Source of the DNA: Phytomonospora endophytica
Lineage (GTDB): Bacteria; Actinomycetota; Actinomycetes; Mycobacteriales; Micromonosporaceae
Assembly (NCBI RefSeq): GCF_014202425.1
Contig: NZ_JACHGT010000006.1
Coordinates: forward strand, 62,001 to 126,000
DNA length: 64,000 nt
Direction: 5' to 3'
Under the pieces are notes generated by a model, which saw only the letters and a program-made list of their open reading frames with translations, was not told the origin of the DNA and made no database searches. This document shows positions 25,913 through 34,132 of this stretch, one piece after another (position 1 is the stretch's first letter; each line of letters starts with the position of its first letter). A program made the translations under genes and the position numbers.

Positions 25913-26847
25913 TTCGCGGCCTCCGCGGTGTGGCCCGTCAGGGCGAGGAAAACGTCGTCGAGGTCGGGGGTGTGCACCGAGAACTCCTCGGCGCTGAGGG
26001 AGTGCTCGTCGAGGCGGTCGAGGAGGGACCGCAGCGACTTCGTGCCGCCGTCGCTGGGGACGCGCAGGGCCAGGGCCTCGTCGTCACGGGTGGCGTCGGG
26101 GAAGATCCGCGCGGCCGCGTCGAGTTCGGCGCCGGAGGTGAAGCGGAGCCGGACATGAGTGCCGGGCAGCTGGCGCTTGAGCTGGTCGGGCGTGCCCTGA
26201 GCGACGAGTCGGCCCTGGTCGAGGACGGCGATGCGGTCGGCGAGCTGGTCGGCCTCGTCGAGGTACTGGGTGGTGAGGAAGATGGTCGCGCCGTCGGCGA
26301 CGAGCTCGCGAATGATGGTCCACATCGTGCGGCGGCTGCGGGGGTCGAGGCCGGTGGTCGGCTCGTCGAGGAAGATGATCTTCGGGTTGCCGACGAGCGT
26401 CATGGCCAGGTCGAGTTTGCGGCGCATGCCGCCGGAGTAGGTCGAGGCGTGCTTGCCCGCCGCTTCGGTCAGGTCGAAGCGGTCGAGGAGGTCGGCGACG
26501 ACGCGCTTGCCGTCCTTGGCGGGGACGCGGCTCAGGTCGACCATGAGCTGGAGGTTCTCGCGGCCGGTGAGGAGCTCGTCGACGGCGGCGAACTGGCCGG
26601 TGACGCCGATGGCCGCGCGGACCGCCTTGGCGTCGGCGGTGATGTCGTGTCCGGCGACGCGGGCGGTGCCGCCGTCGGCCTTCATGAGGGTGGTCAGGAT
26701 GTTCACGGTGGTGGTCTTGCCGGCGCCGTTCGGGCCGAGCAGGGAGAAGATCGTGCCCGCGGGGACGTCGAAGTCGACGCCGTCGAGGACGGACTTGTCC
26801 TTGAACGCCTTTCGCAGCCCGGAGACCGTGATCGCTGATGGAGTCAT
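25909..26847 (-). CDS. ABC transporter ATPase, daunorubicin-resistance DrrA-like
   Basis: Encodes 312 residues. Walker A is GPNGAGKTTTVNIL (about 38-51), the Q-loop follows in GVTGQFAAVDELLTGRENL, the signature is YSGGMRRKLDLAMTLVG, Walker B IIFLDEPTTGLD and the switch histidine is replaced by Q in IFLTTQYLDEADQLA, which is normal for the DrrA group. The C-terminal extension LRLRFTSG-like to the end is also DrrA-typical. It pairs with the permease that overlaps its stop. A regulator with ATPase and TPR domains lies convergently downstream, but no shared control region is visible. Confidence 0.94.
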   Translation of the reverse strand: MTPSAITVSGLRKAFKDKSVLDGVDFDVPAGTIFSLLGPNGAGKTTTVNILTTLMKADGGTARVAGHDITADAKAVRAAIGVTGQFAAVDELLTGRENLQLMVDLSRVPAKDGKRVVADLLDRFDLTEAAGKHASTYSGGMRRKLDLAMTLVGNPKIIFLDEPTTGLDPRSRRTMWTIIRELVADGATIFLTTQYLDEADQLADRIAVLDQGRLVAQGTPDQLKRQLPGTHVRLRFTSGAELDAAARIFPDATRDDEALALRVPSDGGTKSLRSLLDRLDEHSLSAEEFSVHTPDLDDVFLALTGHTAEAAK

Positions 26848-26968
26848 GCGCCTACTGTCGGAGGCGCCGCTGACACGGCTCTGTCATCGCACTGACACCA
26901 GGATTGACGCCATGTCTGACGGCAGTGGGGCGTCAGCTGTCCTGGCTGGTGGTGGGTACCTTCGGCGC

Positions 26969-27490
26969 ATGTCCGGACGCGCCGAGCAGCTCGCCGAGTT
27001 CCTCTCCACCTGCGAGCGGATGTTCATTCCGCCCGCCGAGCCGTACTTCGCGTGGGCGCGGGAGAGGCTCCCGGCGGGGTCGGCCGGGCGCGTGCTCGAC
27101 CACACGGTCTTCGACGGGTTCATCAAGGGGACGTCCTGGCACGTCCGGGCGATGATCATGACGGCCGCGCGCCTCGACGTGCCCCTCGTCGTCCCGGCCT
27201 CCGCCGCGATGATCGCGTGGTCGCGACGCGGCACCGCGGGTGGGGTGTGGGCGATGCGGATGCTGCTGGATCTGCCGCTCGTCGAGATGGACGTGCTGGA
27301 CGCGGAGTCGGCCTTCGGCGCCGCCAGGCTCCCCGCGATCCGCGACGACGTCCTGACCGACTTCGCCACCGCGCACGTCGTGCACGTCGCGAGGACCCGG
27401 GGGTGGCCCGTCGTCACCACCGACGCCACCGACATCCGGCGCATCGCGCGGGACGTGGCGGTCGACGAGTGCCCCGGGAACACGCGATGA
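26969..27490 (+). CDS. PIN-like domain protein, 173 aa
   Basis: ATG at 26969 encodes MSGRAEQLAEFLSTCERMFI onward. The middle VLDHTVFDGFIKGTSWHVRA holds the first acidic residue, and the C-terminus TDFATAHVVHVARTRGWPVV followed by TTDATDIRRIARDVAVDECP matches the closing region of PIN nucleases (alpha/beta RNase fold), including the final TTD acidic motif. About 80 residues at the N-terminus are unlike standard VapC. No antitoxin precedes it. It overlaps by four bases with a GNAT acetyltransferase (ATGA), so the pair is co-translated, an arrangement reminiscent of some toxin operons but with acetyltransferase second. Confidence 0.65.
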   Translation: MSGRAEQLAEFLSTCERMFIPPAEPYFAWARERLPAGSAGRVLDHTVFDGFIKGTSWHVRAMIMTAARLDVPLVVPASAAMIAWSRRGTAGGVWAMRMLLDLPLVEMDVLDAESAFGAARLPAIRDDVLTDFATAHVVHVARTRGWPVVTTDATDIRRIARDVAVDECPGNTR

Positions 27491-27912
27491 GCGTGCGGGT
27501 GGTGGAGGCGGGGGACGTCGAGGGCCTCGTGGAGATGTTCGGGCAACTCGGGTACCCGGTGACCGTGGAGGCCCTGGCGGCGCGGATCCGGCGCAACACC
27601 GCGCCCGGCTACCGGGCGTGGGTGTACACCGACGCCGACGGCCGTCCCGTCGGCTTCGCCGGCGGGCACGTGATGTGGCCGTGGGAGCGCGACGAGCCGG
27701 TCGCCCAGCTGATGATCCTCATCGCCGACGAGCGGTTCCGCGGGCGAGGTGCCGGGTCGGCGCTGGTCGAGGCCTTCGAGGCGTGGGCCCGGGGCGAGGG
27801 CGCGCGGCAGCTGATGCTGGGGTCGGGGGCGGCGCGCGCGGAGGCGCACCGGTTCTACGAGCGGCGGGGGTACGTGGCGACGGGGGTGCGGTTCGTCAAG
27901 GAGGTGGCGTAG
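27487..27912 (+). CDS. GNAT-family N-acetyltransferase
   Basis: Encodes 141 residues beginning MSVRVVEAGDVEGLVEMFGQ. Acetyl-CoA binding is shown by LMILIADERFRGRGAGSALV (motif A, R-x-x-G-x-G/A) with FEAWARGEGARQLMLGSG and motif B AEAHRFYERRGYVATGVRFV. It transfers an acetyl group to an amine on a small molecule or protein. Start ATG lies in the stop of the PIN-like gene. The acceptor is unknown; coupling to a PIN protein may reflect a toxin-like or modification pair, or only operon neighbourhood. Confidence 0.88.
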   Translation: MSVRVVEAGDVEGLVEMFGQLGYPVTVEALAARIRRNTAPGYRAWVYTDADGRPVGFAGGHVMWPWERDEPVAQLMILIADERFRGRGAGSALVEAFEAWARGEGARQLMLGSGAARAEAHRFYERRGYVATGVRFVKEVA

Positions 27913-28007
27913 GGCTTTCGCGGTGGTCCCGCCCGAGCGAGTCTCGACACCCCCGCGCCGACGTCGGCCGACCAGCCGAACCACCTTCCCGAAATTCCCC
28001 CTTGCCA

Positions 28008-28031
28008 AATGGTCAAGAATCGTTGACCATT
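28008..28031. promoter_or_regulatory. Operator/promoter of the ArsR-MFS operon
   Basis: Perfect 9-bp arms AATGGTCAA (28008-28016) and TTGACCATT (28023-28031) with a 6-base centre, ending 7 bases before the ATG of the ArsR gene and overlapping a possible -35 TTGCCA (28002-28007) and -10. Position and symmetry suggest autoregulation by the ArsR-like protein. Confidence 0.75.
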
Positions 28032-28037
28032 ACTCGC

Positions 28038-28601
28038 ATGTCTTCCGATCACGTGCCCGAGGCCTCTTCCGAGCAGGTCCCCGAAACCATCCACGTCACC
28101 ACCGACGAACAGCTCCGCGCCGTCTCCAACCTCACCCGCCACCGGATCATGGCCGTCCTGCGCTTCGAGCCCGCGACGATCACCCAGATCGCCGAGCGCG
28201 TCGGCCTGGCCAAAGGGAGCTCCAGCTACCACGTCCGCCTGCTCGAACGGGCCGGGCTGATCAAGGTCGTCCGCACCCGCAAGGTCCGCGGTGTCATCGA
28301 GCGGTACTACGCCATGGCCGCGCGGGGGATCGTCCTCCCCGAATCCAGCGAAGGCGGACCCGACGTCCTGATGCGGCACGCGGTCGCCGACCTGGAGGCC
28401 GCACCGGTCGACGGTGAACGGCACGTCCGGATGGCCCACCTGCGGCTCACCGAGGAGCAGTTCGCCGAACTCGGCGCGCGGCTGAACGCCCTCGCCGACG
28501 AGTACCGCGAACTGTCCGACCCCTCGCTGCCCGACACGTCCCTCGTGTTCGCGCTGTTCCACCCCGGCACGCGCGCGCGGACCGAACGGGACGCCACGTG
28601 A
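28038..28601 (+). CDS. ArsR-type winged-helix regulator
   Basis: Encodes 187 residues. After 25 residues, DEQLRAVSNLTRHRIMAVLR, ITQIAERVGLAKGSSSYHVR and LLERAGLIKVVRTRKVRGVI form the ArsR winged helix; it lacks the cysteine metal site of classic ArsR. The C-terminal RHAVADLEAAPVDGERHVRM and EEQFAELGARLNALADEYRE correspond to the extended helical region found in regulators of MFS exporters. It overlaps the following transporter start by four bases and carries the palindrome upstream, so it most likely represses itself and the transporter until a ligand is bound. Confidence 0.88.
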   Translation: MSSDHVPEASSEQVPETIHVTTDEQLRAVSNLTRHRIMAVLRFEPATITQIAERVGLAKGSSSYHVRLLERAGLIKVVRTRKVRGVIERYYAMAARGIVLPESSEGGPDVLMRHAVADLEAAPVDGERHVRMAHLRLTEEQFAELGARLNALADEYRELSDPSLPDTSLVFALFHPGTRARTERDAT

Positions 28602-29866
28602 CCGCGCCCGGCTTCGGGCGGCTGTGGACCGCCCAGACGATCTCCTCCCTCGGCGACGGCGTCACCCACGCCGCCCTGCCACTGCTCGCCCTGACGCTCA
28701 CCCGCGACCCGATGACGCTCGCCGTCGTCACGGCCGCCGGAACCCTGCCGTGGCTGCTCTTCGGCGTCCTCGGCGGCGCCCTCGTCGACCGCTGGGACCG
28801 TCGCCGCACGATGTGGGTCACCGACGCCGCCCGCGCCGGCCTGCTCCTCATCCCCGCGGCCGCCGCCGCGTTCGACGTCCTGAGCGTCCCGCTGCTCGCG
28901 GCCGTCGCCTTCCTCCTCAGCCTCGGCGGACTCCTCTTCGACACCGCCGCCACCGCCTACCTGCCCGACCTCCTCGGCCGCGACCAGGCGCTCCTGGAAC
29001 GCGCCAACTCCCGCCTGCGCGGCGCCCAGACCGCCGCCTCCGGCTTCGCCGGACCCCCGGCGGGCAGCGCCCTGCTCGCCCTCGGGCGGTCGGTCCCCCT
29101 GCTCGCCGACGCCGTGTCCTTCGCGGTCTCGGCATTCCTCGTCCGGTCACTGCCCGCCACGTCCCGGCCCGTACCGCGGGCCCGCGAATCGCTACTGCGC
29201 CAGGCGCGGGCCGGCGCCTCCCACGTCTTCCGCGACCGGCTGCTCCTCGGCCTCGCGCTGCGACCGGCGGTCGGCAACATCGCCTTCGTCGCCATGGAAA
29301 CCGTGCTCGCCCTCTACGCGCACGACCGCCTCGGCATCAGCACCTTCGGCTTCGGCCTCCTCCTCACCGCCGAGGCCGTCGGCGGCCTGCTCGGCGCCGG
29401 CATCGCCTCCCGGCTCGGCCGGCGCCTCGGCACCGGCACCGCGCTCACCTGCACGGCCGCCGTCGAAGGACTCGCCATCCTCGGCCTCGCCGTCGCCCCG
29501 AACCCCTACGTCGCCGGCCTCGCGCTCGCCGTCTGCGGAGCGGGCATGGGCGCCACGATGGTGCTCGCCCCTTCCCTGCGGCAGGCGATCGTCCCCGCCC
29601 ACCTGATGGGCCGGGTCACCTCGACCTCCCGCATGCTCGCCATGTGCGCGGCACCGTTCGGTGCCTTCCTCGGCGGCTGGCTGGCCTCGGCCTTCGACGT
29701 GCGCACGCCCTTCTTCGTGGGCGCGGGTCTGCTTCTGACGATGACCGCGGTGACGGCGACGATGACCAGCAACCGCAGGGTCGAGGCCGCGCTGCGCGCC
29801 GCCGCCGAGGCCGACGTCCCGGTATCCGCGGTCGCGCCCGACCTGGTCGAGCAGGGTGCCGTCTAG
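28598..29866 (+). CDS. MFS transporter, enterobactin/macrolide-exporter-like (MefA type)
   Basis: GTG at 28598 overlaps the regulator stop (GTGA). The 422-residue protein has about twelve helices; WTAQTISSLGDGVTHAALPL is the first helix of the MFS_3/EntS group, LVDRWDRRRTMWVTDAARAG is the conserved cytoplasmic loop, and AQTAASGFAGPPAGSALLAL and APSLRQAIVPAHLMGRVTST are repeat-half motifs. Relatives export siderophores or macrolides through the plasma membrane using the proton gradient. Regulation is by the upstream ArsR-type protein. Substrate is inferred only by family. Confidence 0.9.
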   Translation: MTAPGFGRLWTAQTISSLGDGVTHAALPLLALTLTRDPMTLAVVTAAGTLPWLLFGVLGGALVDRWDRRRTMWVTDAARAGLLLIPAAAAAFDVLSVPLLAAVAFLLSLGGLLFDTAATAYLPDLLGRDQALLERANSRLRGAQTAASGFAGPPAGSALLALGRSVPLLADAVSFAVSAFLVRSLPATSRPVPRARESLLRQARAGASHVFRDRLLLGLALRPAVGNIAFVAMETVLALYAHDRLGISTFGFGLLLTAEAVGGLLGAGIASRLGRRLGTGTALTCTAAVEGLAILGLAVAPNPYVAGLALAVCGAGMGATMVLAPSLRQAIVPAHLMGRVTSTSRMLAMCAAPFGAFLGGWLASAFDVRTPFFVGAGLLLTMTAVTATMTSNRRVEAALRAAAEADVPVSAVAPDLVEQGAV

Positions 29867-29885
29867 AGCTTCGCGAGGGCCCGGG

Positions 29886-30053
29886 TCACGACGCCGACGG
29901 GGACACCGACACCCCCGGCTCCGGTCCGGGCCCTTCCGTCAGCCGGCTCACGCCGACCCCGGCGCACACGAACACGGTGATGGCCGCGAGGACCACCAGC
30001 GCGACCTTCCGGCGCCGGCTCCAGACCGGTCGCTGCGCGAAGCTTGCGGGCAT
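29886..30053 (-). CDS. Small single-pass membrane protein, 55 aa
   Basis: ATG at 30053, nine bases after the response regulator stop, encodes MPASFAQRPVWSRRRKVALV, LAAITVFVCAGVGVSRLTEG and a proline/serine-rich tail ending SPSAS. The basic N-terminus and single hydrophobic segment indicate an inside-out topology with a short extracellular tail. It is most likely the third gene of the histidine kinase-response regulator operon; function unknown. It may be an accessory to the sensor. Confidence 0.6.
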   Translation of the reverse strand: MPASFAQRPVWSRRRKVALVVLAAITVFVCAGVGVSRLTEGPGPEPGVSVSPSAS

Positions 30054-30062
30054 CCGCGAACC

Positions 30063-30698
30063 CTACGCCAGCCCCGCCTCACGCGCGCGGATCGCCGCGT
30101 GCACGCGGCTGCGCAGTCCCAGCTTGGCCAGCACACGGCTGACGTGCGTCTTCACCGTCGCCTCGGCCATGCCGAGTTCGGCGGCGATCTCGGCGTTCGC
30201 CGCGCCCCTGCCGAGCGCGGCGAAGACCTCCTTCTCGCGGGGCGTCAGCTGTGACAGGTCCAGCGTCGTCGACTCGGCCGGTACGGCCCGCGCGAAGCGC
30301 GCGATGAGCCGCCGCGTCACCGCCGGGGAGATCAGCCCGTCGCCGCGCGCGACGATCCGCACGGCGTCGATGAGCGCCTCGGCGTCGGTGTTCTTCAGCA
30401 GGAAGCCCGCCGCGCCCGCCTGGAGCGCGCCGAAGACGTACTCGTCGACGTCGAAGGTCGTCAGGATCAGCACGTCGACGACCCCGCGCAGCGCCTCGGT
30501 CGCCGCGATCCCGTCCATGCGCGGCATGCGCACGTCCATCACGACGACGTCGGGTTTCAGCTCGCGCGCCATCGCGACGGCCTGCTCCCCGTCGGTCGCC
30601 TCCCCCACGACCTCGACGTCGGACGCGCCGCCGAGGATCAGCACGAGCCCGGCGCGCACCGCCGCGTGGTCGTCGGCCACCAGGACCCGGATCGTCAC
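30063..30698 (-). CDS. NarL/FixJ-type response regulator
   Basis: GTG at 30698 overlaps the kinase stop (GTGA) and gives 211 residues. The receiver domain has acidic pair and strand RVLVADDHAAVRAGLVLILG, phosphoacceptor Asp in VVVMDVRMPRMDG, Thr in ILTTFDVDEYV and Lys in GAAGFLLKNTDAEAL; the output domain has the LuxR-type helix-turn-helix LTPREKEVFAALGRGAANAE, IAAELGMAEATVKTHVSRVL. It binds DNA when phosphorylated. Its partner is the adjacent kinase; target genes are unknown. Confidence 0.95.
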   Translation of the reverse strand: MTIRVLVADDHAAVRAGLVLILGGASDVEVVGEATDGEQAVAMARELKPDVVVMDVRMPRMDGIAATEALRGVVDVLILTTFDVDEYVFGALQAGAAGFLLKNTDAEALIDAVRIVARGDGLISPAVTRRLIARFARAVPAESTTLDLSQLTPREKEVFAALGRGAANAEIAAELGMAEATVKTHVSRVLAKLGLRSRVHAAIRAREAGLA

Positions 30699-31873
30699 GT
30701 CGTCTCCTCCATCACCGGCAGTTCCACATGGACCCGCCATACCGACTCCTCCCGGCCGGCCCGGAAGGTCCCGCCGAGCAACTGCGCCCGCTCCCGCATC
30801 CCGACCAGCCCGGCGCGGGCGTTCACACCGATCGGCTCCTCGACGACGACACCCGGCGGGCTGTCCACGGTGATCGTCACCAGCCGGGGCGCGTAGTCGA
30901 CCCGCACCACCGCCGAGCCGTCGCCGTACTTGCCCGCGTTGACAAGGGACTCCTGCATGATCCGGTACCCGGCGAGGTCGACCGCGGCGGGCAGTTCGCG
31001 CGGCTCGCCGGTCACGAGCAGCTCGACGTCGAGGCCGAGGTCGCGGTGCCGGCCGACGAGACGGTCGGCCTCACTGAGCCGGTGGCTCACCGGTTCGTCG
31101 ACGGTCTCGTCGTCGGAGCGCAGCAGCTCGATCATGTTGCGCAGCTCCGAAAGGCCCTGCACGCTGTTGTCGCGGATCGTGTCGAGTACCCGCCGGCTCG
31201 TCGCCGCGTCCAGGTCGGGCCGCGACAGCAGCGCCGCCGACTGCACCGCGATCGCGCTGAACTGGTTGGCCACCAGGTCGTGCAGCTCCCGCGCCATCCG
31301 TGTCCGTTCGGCGTTCACCGCGCCCCGGCGGTCCATTTCGGACAGTCGGGCGACCTGGGCCGCGTGCTCCCGCGCGATGTCGGCGCGGTCGCGGTACATG
31401 CGCACCAGCAGGCCCGTCAGGACCGGCGTCGCCATGATCCCCACGACGATGAGGAACAGCAGGATTCCCCAGCGCGGCTCACCGGCCCAGGTCCCGAACC
31501 ACAGCCCGGCGGCCACACCCCCGGTGAGCGTCAGACCGCCCAGCCACCAGTGCAGGCGCCGCCAGCCGTAGGCGACCGCCGAGTACACGTTGTCCTCGAA
31601 GATCAGGAAACCGGCCGCCGACAGCCCCATCCACGCGTCGATCGCGAACGCGACGAAGCCCACGTACAGCGTCACCATCGGCATGCCCCGCCGCAGCAGG
31701 ATCGCCAGCGCGCCGAGGCCGAGCGGCAGCAGCCGCCACTCCAGCGGGTAGATCACGCCGTTGTTCGACCCGTACGCGCCGAGCAGCGCCAGCACGACAC
31801 CGCCGAGCAGCGCCCCCAGCGCGTACCCGGCGTCGATCCTCGTCTGGCGCGCGTCCGCCTTCCACAACCTCAC
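30695..31873 (-). CDS. Sensor histidine kinase, NarL/DesK-like (HisKA_3)
   Basis: Start GTG 31873 is tentative (392 residues); a longer start at 31927 exists without better ribosome site. Five or six N-terminal helices make a membrane sensor without extracellular domain. The phosphoacceptor region is NAERTRMARELHDLVANQFS (His in ELHD), followed by the HATPase N-box AGYRIMQESLVNAGKYGDGS and glycine-rich ending GLVGMRERAQLLGGTFRAGR. Such kinases sense membrane or cell-wall stress. It is co-translated with the response regulator that follows it, and the signal is not predictable. Confidence 0.92.
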   Translation of the reverse strand: MRLWKADARQTRIDAGYALGALLGGVVLALLGAYGSNNGVIYPLEWRLLPLGLGALAILLRRGMPMVTLYVGFVAFAIDAWMGLSAAGFLIFEDNVYSAVAYGWRRLHWWLGGLTLTGGVAAGLWFGTWAGEPRWGILLFLIVVGIMATPVLTGLLVRMYRDRADIAREHAAQVARLSEMDRRGAVNAERTRMARELHDLVANQFSAIAVQSAALLSRPDLDAATSRRVLDTIRDNSVQGLSELRNMIELLRSDDETVDEPVSHRLSEADRLVGRHRDLGLDVELLVTGEPRELPAAVDLAGYRIMQESLVNAGKYGDGSAVVRVDYAPRLVTITVDSPPGVVVEEPIGVNARAGLVGMRERAQLLGGTFRAGREESVWRVHVELPVMEETT

Positions 31874-32036
31874 CGCTACATCCCACCACCCGTGAGGGCC
31901 CGCCGCCTCACACCCCGCGCGGAGCATCGACTACATCGAAGGTCGTACGCGGGTTTCGTGCCTGGTGGCGACGTATCCGGACGGAGCGGCCGCGAGGCTT
32001 GAGGGGAGTCGTCGACAAGGACGGGGAGGAAGCGTC

Positions 32037-32666
32037 GTGGCAGCGTTCATCATCGGAGCCGAGGTGGCCTTCTGGCTGTTCATCGGCCTCGGACTGGCCG
32101 TCCGCTATCTGCTCAAGATGCCCCGGACCAGCGTGTTCGTCCTTCTGCTGGTGCCGCTCATCGACGTGGTGCTGCTCGTCGTCGCCGTCGCGCACATGCG
32201 GCAGGGCGCGACCGCCGACCTCACCCACGCCCTCGCCGCGCTGTACCTGGGCTTCTCGATCGTGTTCGGGCACGCCATGATCCGCTGGGCCGACCAGCGC
32301 GTCGCGCACCGCTTCGCGGGCGGCCCGCCGCCGAAGAAGGGCCCGAAGTACGGCATGGCGCGGGCGAAGGACGAGTGGATCTTCGCGGTCAAGACGCTGG
32401 TCGCCTGGGGTCTGGCGATGGGGATCGTCTACCTGATGGTGTGGCTCGTCGGCGATGCCGAGGTCACCGGATCCCTGGTGGCGTCGGTGAGCTGGGCGGC
32501 GAAGATCCCCGGGATCTGCGCGATCATCGCGCTGACCTACACGATCTGGCCCAAGACGCCGAAGACGCCCGCGCAGGAGGCCGAGGCCGCCGAGGAGGCG
32601 AGCGGACTCCAGCGCAGGCCGAAGTCGGAGCTGAGCAGCATCGAGCGGGTCAACTCGGGACTGTGA
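32037..32666 (+). CDS. Integral membrane protein of unknown function
   Basis: GTG at 32037, preceded by GGGAGGAA, encodes 209 residues with five or six helices (VAAFIIGAEVAFWLFIGLGL, SVFVLLLVPLIDVVLLVVAV, AALYLGFSIVFGHAMIRWAD, AVKTLVAWGLAMGIVYLMVW, IPGICAIIALTYTIWPKTPK). A basic cytoplasmic loop GGPPPKKGPKYGMARAKDEW and an acidic tail are present. It is conserved in character among actinomycetes as I recall, but no family name is certain. It is divergent from the sensor kinase and ends at a strong terminator. Confidence 0.75.
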   Translation: MAAFIIGAEVAFWLFIGLGLAVRYLLKMPRTSVFVLLLVPLIDVVLLVVAVAHMRQGATADLTHALAALYLGFSIVFGHAMIRWADQRVAHRFAGGPPPKKGPKYGMARAKDEWIFAVKTLVAWGLAMGIVYLMVWLVGDAEVTGSLVASVSWAAKIPGICAIIALTYTIWPKTPKTPAQEAEAAEEASGLQRRPKSELSSIERVNSGL

Positions 32667-32677
32667 GGGGGAGGCAC

Positions 32678-32703
32678 GGCGGCGGACGGAGACGTCCGCC
32701 GCC
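32678..32703. terminator. Convergent terminator after the membrane protein and serine hydrolase
   Basis: Perfect 11-bp inverted repeat GGCGGCGGACG (32678-32688), tetraloop GAGA, CGTCCGCCGCC (32693-32703), between two convergent genes. Confidence 0.8.
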
Positions 32704-32718
32704 TTCGCCGTGCGCGGA

Positions 32719-34065
32719 TCAGCGGCCGCCCGGGAGCAGCCGGACGTGGTGCGACAGCCCGTCGCCCAGCCAGCCCGCCTTGTCGTCCTCGGGGAACGCC
32801 GACGCCGCGCCCGTGAGCACTCCGTCCGGTGCGGCCCGCAGGGCCAGCATCAGGTCGGGGCTCCACGGCCCGACCCCGGGAGCGGCCAGCCGGACCGGCA
32901 CGGTCACGTCGAGATCCCAGTCGCCCGAGGCGATCGCGGAGGTCCGCGCGGCCACACCGTCCACATTGACCTCGACGTCGCGCTCCCCGACGGTCACCGT
33001 GATCGGCAGTGCCGGCCCGGAGGTCTCGATGACCCCGGTCCAGATCCCCCGCGGCAAGGGCGAAGGCCGCTCGGGCGTGGTGCCCGGAGGCAGCAGCGCG
33101 CGCGTGAAGCCGGGGACGAGCTCGGTGAGGACGTGGTCGAGCAGCGCCGTGCGGACCTTCGCGCCGGAACGGTTGGTGAGGACCGCGACCGCGAGCCGCC
33201 GCGCCGGCACCACGACGAGCATCGTCGCCACACCGCCCATGCTGCCGCTGTGCGACAGCAGCCGGGGTTCGCCGGTGCCGATGAACCAGCCCAGACCGTA
33301 GCCCTGGTCGGGGTTGTAGGGGCGCGGGTCGAACATCGCCGCGGCCGTTTCGGGGGCGAGCAAGGTGGGTGCGCCGAGACCGAAGCGGACCAGGTCGGAC
33401 GCACTCGTCCACAGCAGCGAGGCGCCCCGGTGGGTGGTGTCGTAGTCGGGATAGCGGCGGCCGTCGGCGGTGTATCGCGACGCCGATTCACCCACATAGG
33501 ACGGTCCGATGTGGGCGGTGGACATGCCCAGCGGCGTGAACACGGTGTCGCGGACGTAGTCGGCGGGCTCGCGGCCGGTCGTGTTGCGCAGCACGGCGTC
33601 CAGGAGCCCGTAGCCGAGGTTGGAGTAGCCGAAGGCGGTGTCCGGCTCCCGGTACGGGCGGCCGTAGTGGGCGAGGGTGTCGGCGAGCGAGGCCACCTCG
33701 GCACCGTCGTAGGCGAAGTCGAAGTGGGTGCCGAAACCGGCGCGGTGCTGGAGCGTCTGCCGGATCGTCGGGGGAGTGAACCGGTGCGCGGGGAGGGCGA
33801 GCCCGAGATGTTTCTCGATCGGGTCGTCGAGGGAGAGGAGGCCCGCGTCGGCCGCCGCGCACACCGCCGTGGCCGTCACCGGCTTGGTCACCGACGCCGA
33901 GAGATAGGCGGTGCCGGTCGTCGCCGGGCGCTTCGACGCGATGTCGGCGGCGCCCCAGGCGCCCGCGAAGACGACCTCGCCGTCGTGGGCCACGGCCACC
34001 GAGACCGAGGCGCCGTCGTGGGCCGTCAGGGCCTTCTCGGCCACTCGGGTGATTCCGTCGAGCAT
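32719..34065 (-). CDS. Serine hydrolase, class C beta-lactamase/D-alanyl-D-alanine carboxypeptidase-like
   Basis: Encodes 448 residues from ATG 34065. Active site elements are SVTK in TAYLSASVTKPVTATAVCAA (Ser-x-x-Lys, about residues 57-60), FGYSNLGYGLLDAVL (Y-S-N motif) and RLLSHSGSMGGVATMLVVVP (HxG, replacing KTG). No signal peptide is visible, so it may be cytoplasmic. The family includes esterases, DD-peptidases and beta-lactamases; the C-terminal 110 residues form an extra beta domain common in the esterase-type members. It stands between terminator and a carboxymuconolactone-decarboxylase-like gene on the same strand (67-base gap). Confidence 0.9.
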   Translation of the reverse strand: MLDGITRVAEKALTAHDGASVSVAVAHDGEVVFAGAWGAADIASKRPATTGTAYLSASVTKPVTATAVCAAADAGLLSLDDPIEKHLGLALPAHRFTPPTIRQTLQHRAGFGTHFDFAYDGAEVASLADTLAHYGRPYREPDTAFGYSNLGYGLLDAVLRNTTGREPADYVRDTVFTPLGMSTAHIGPSYVGESASRYTADGRRYPDYDTTHRGASLLWTSASDLVRFGLGAPTLLAPETAAAMFDPRPYNPDQGYGLGWFIGTGEPRLLSHSGSMGGVATMLVVVPARRLAVAVLTNRSGAKVRTALLDHVLTELVPGFTRALLPPGTTPERPSPLPRGIWTGVIETSGPALPITVTVGERDVEVNVDGVAARTSAIASGDWDLDVTVPVRLAAPGVGPWSPDLMLALRAAPDGVLTGAASAFPEDDKAGWLGDGLSHHVRLLPGGR

Positions 34066-34132
34066 GGTGGCACCTCCGCGCGTAGGCCACCGACCCTACC
34101 GACGCCGTCGGCGGCGGGATCGGCGATGCCGC

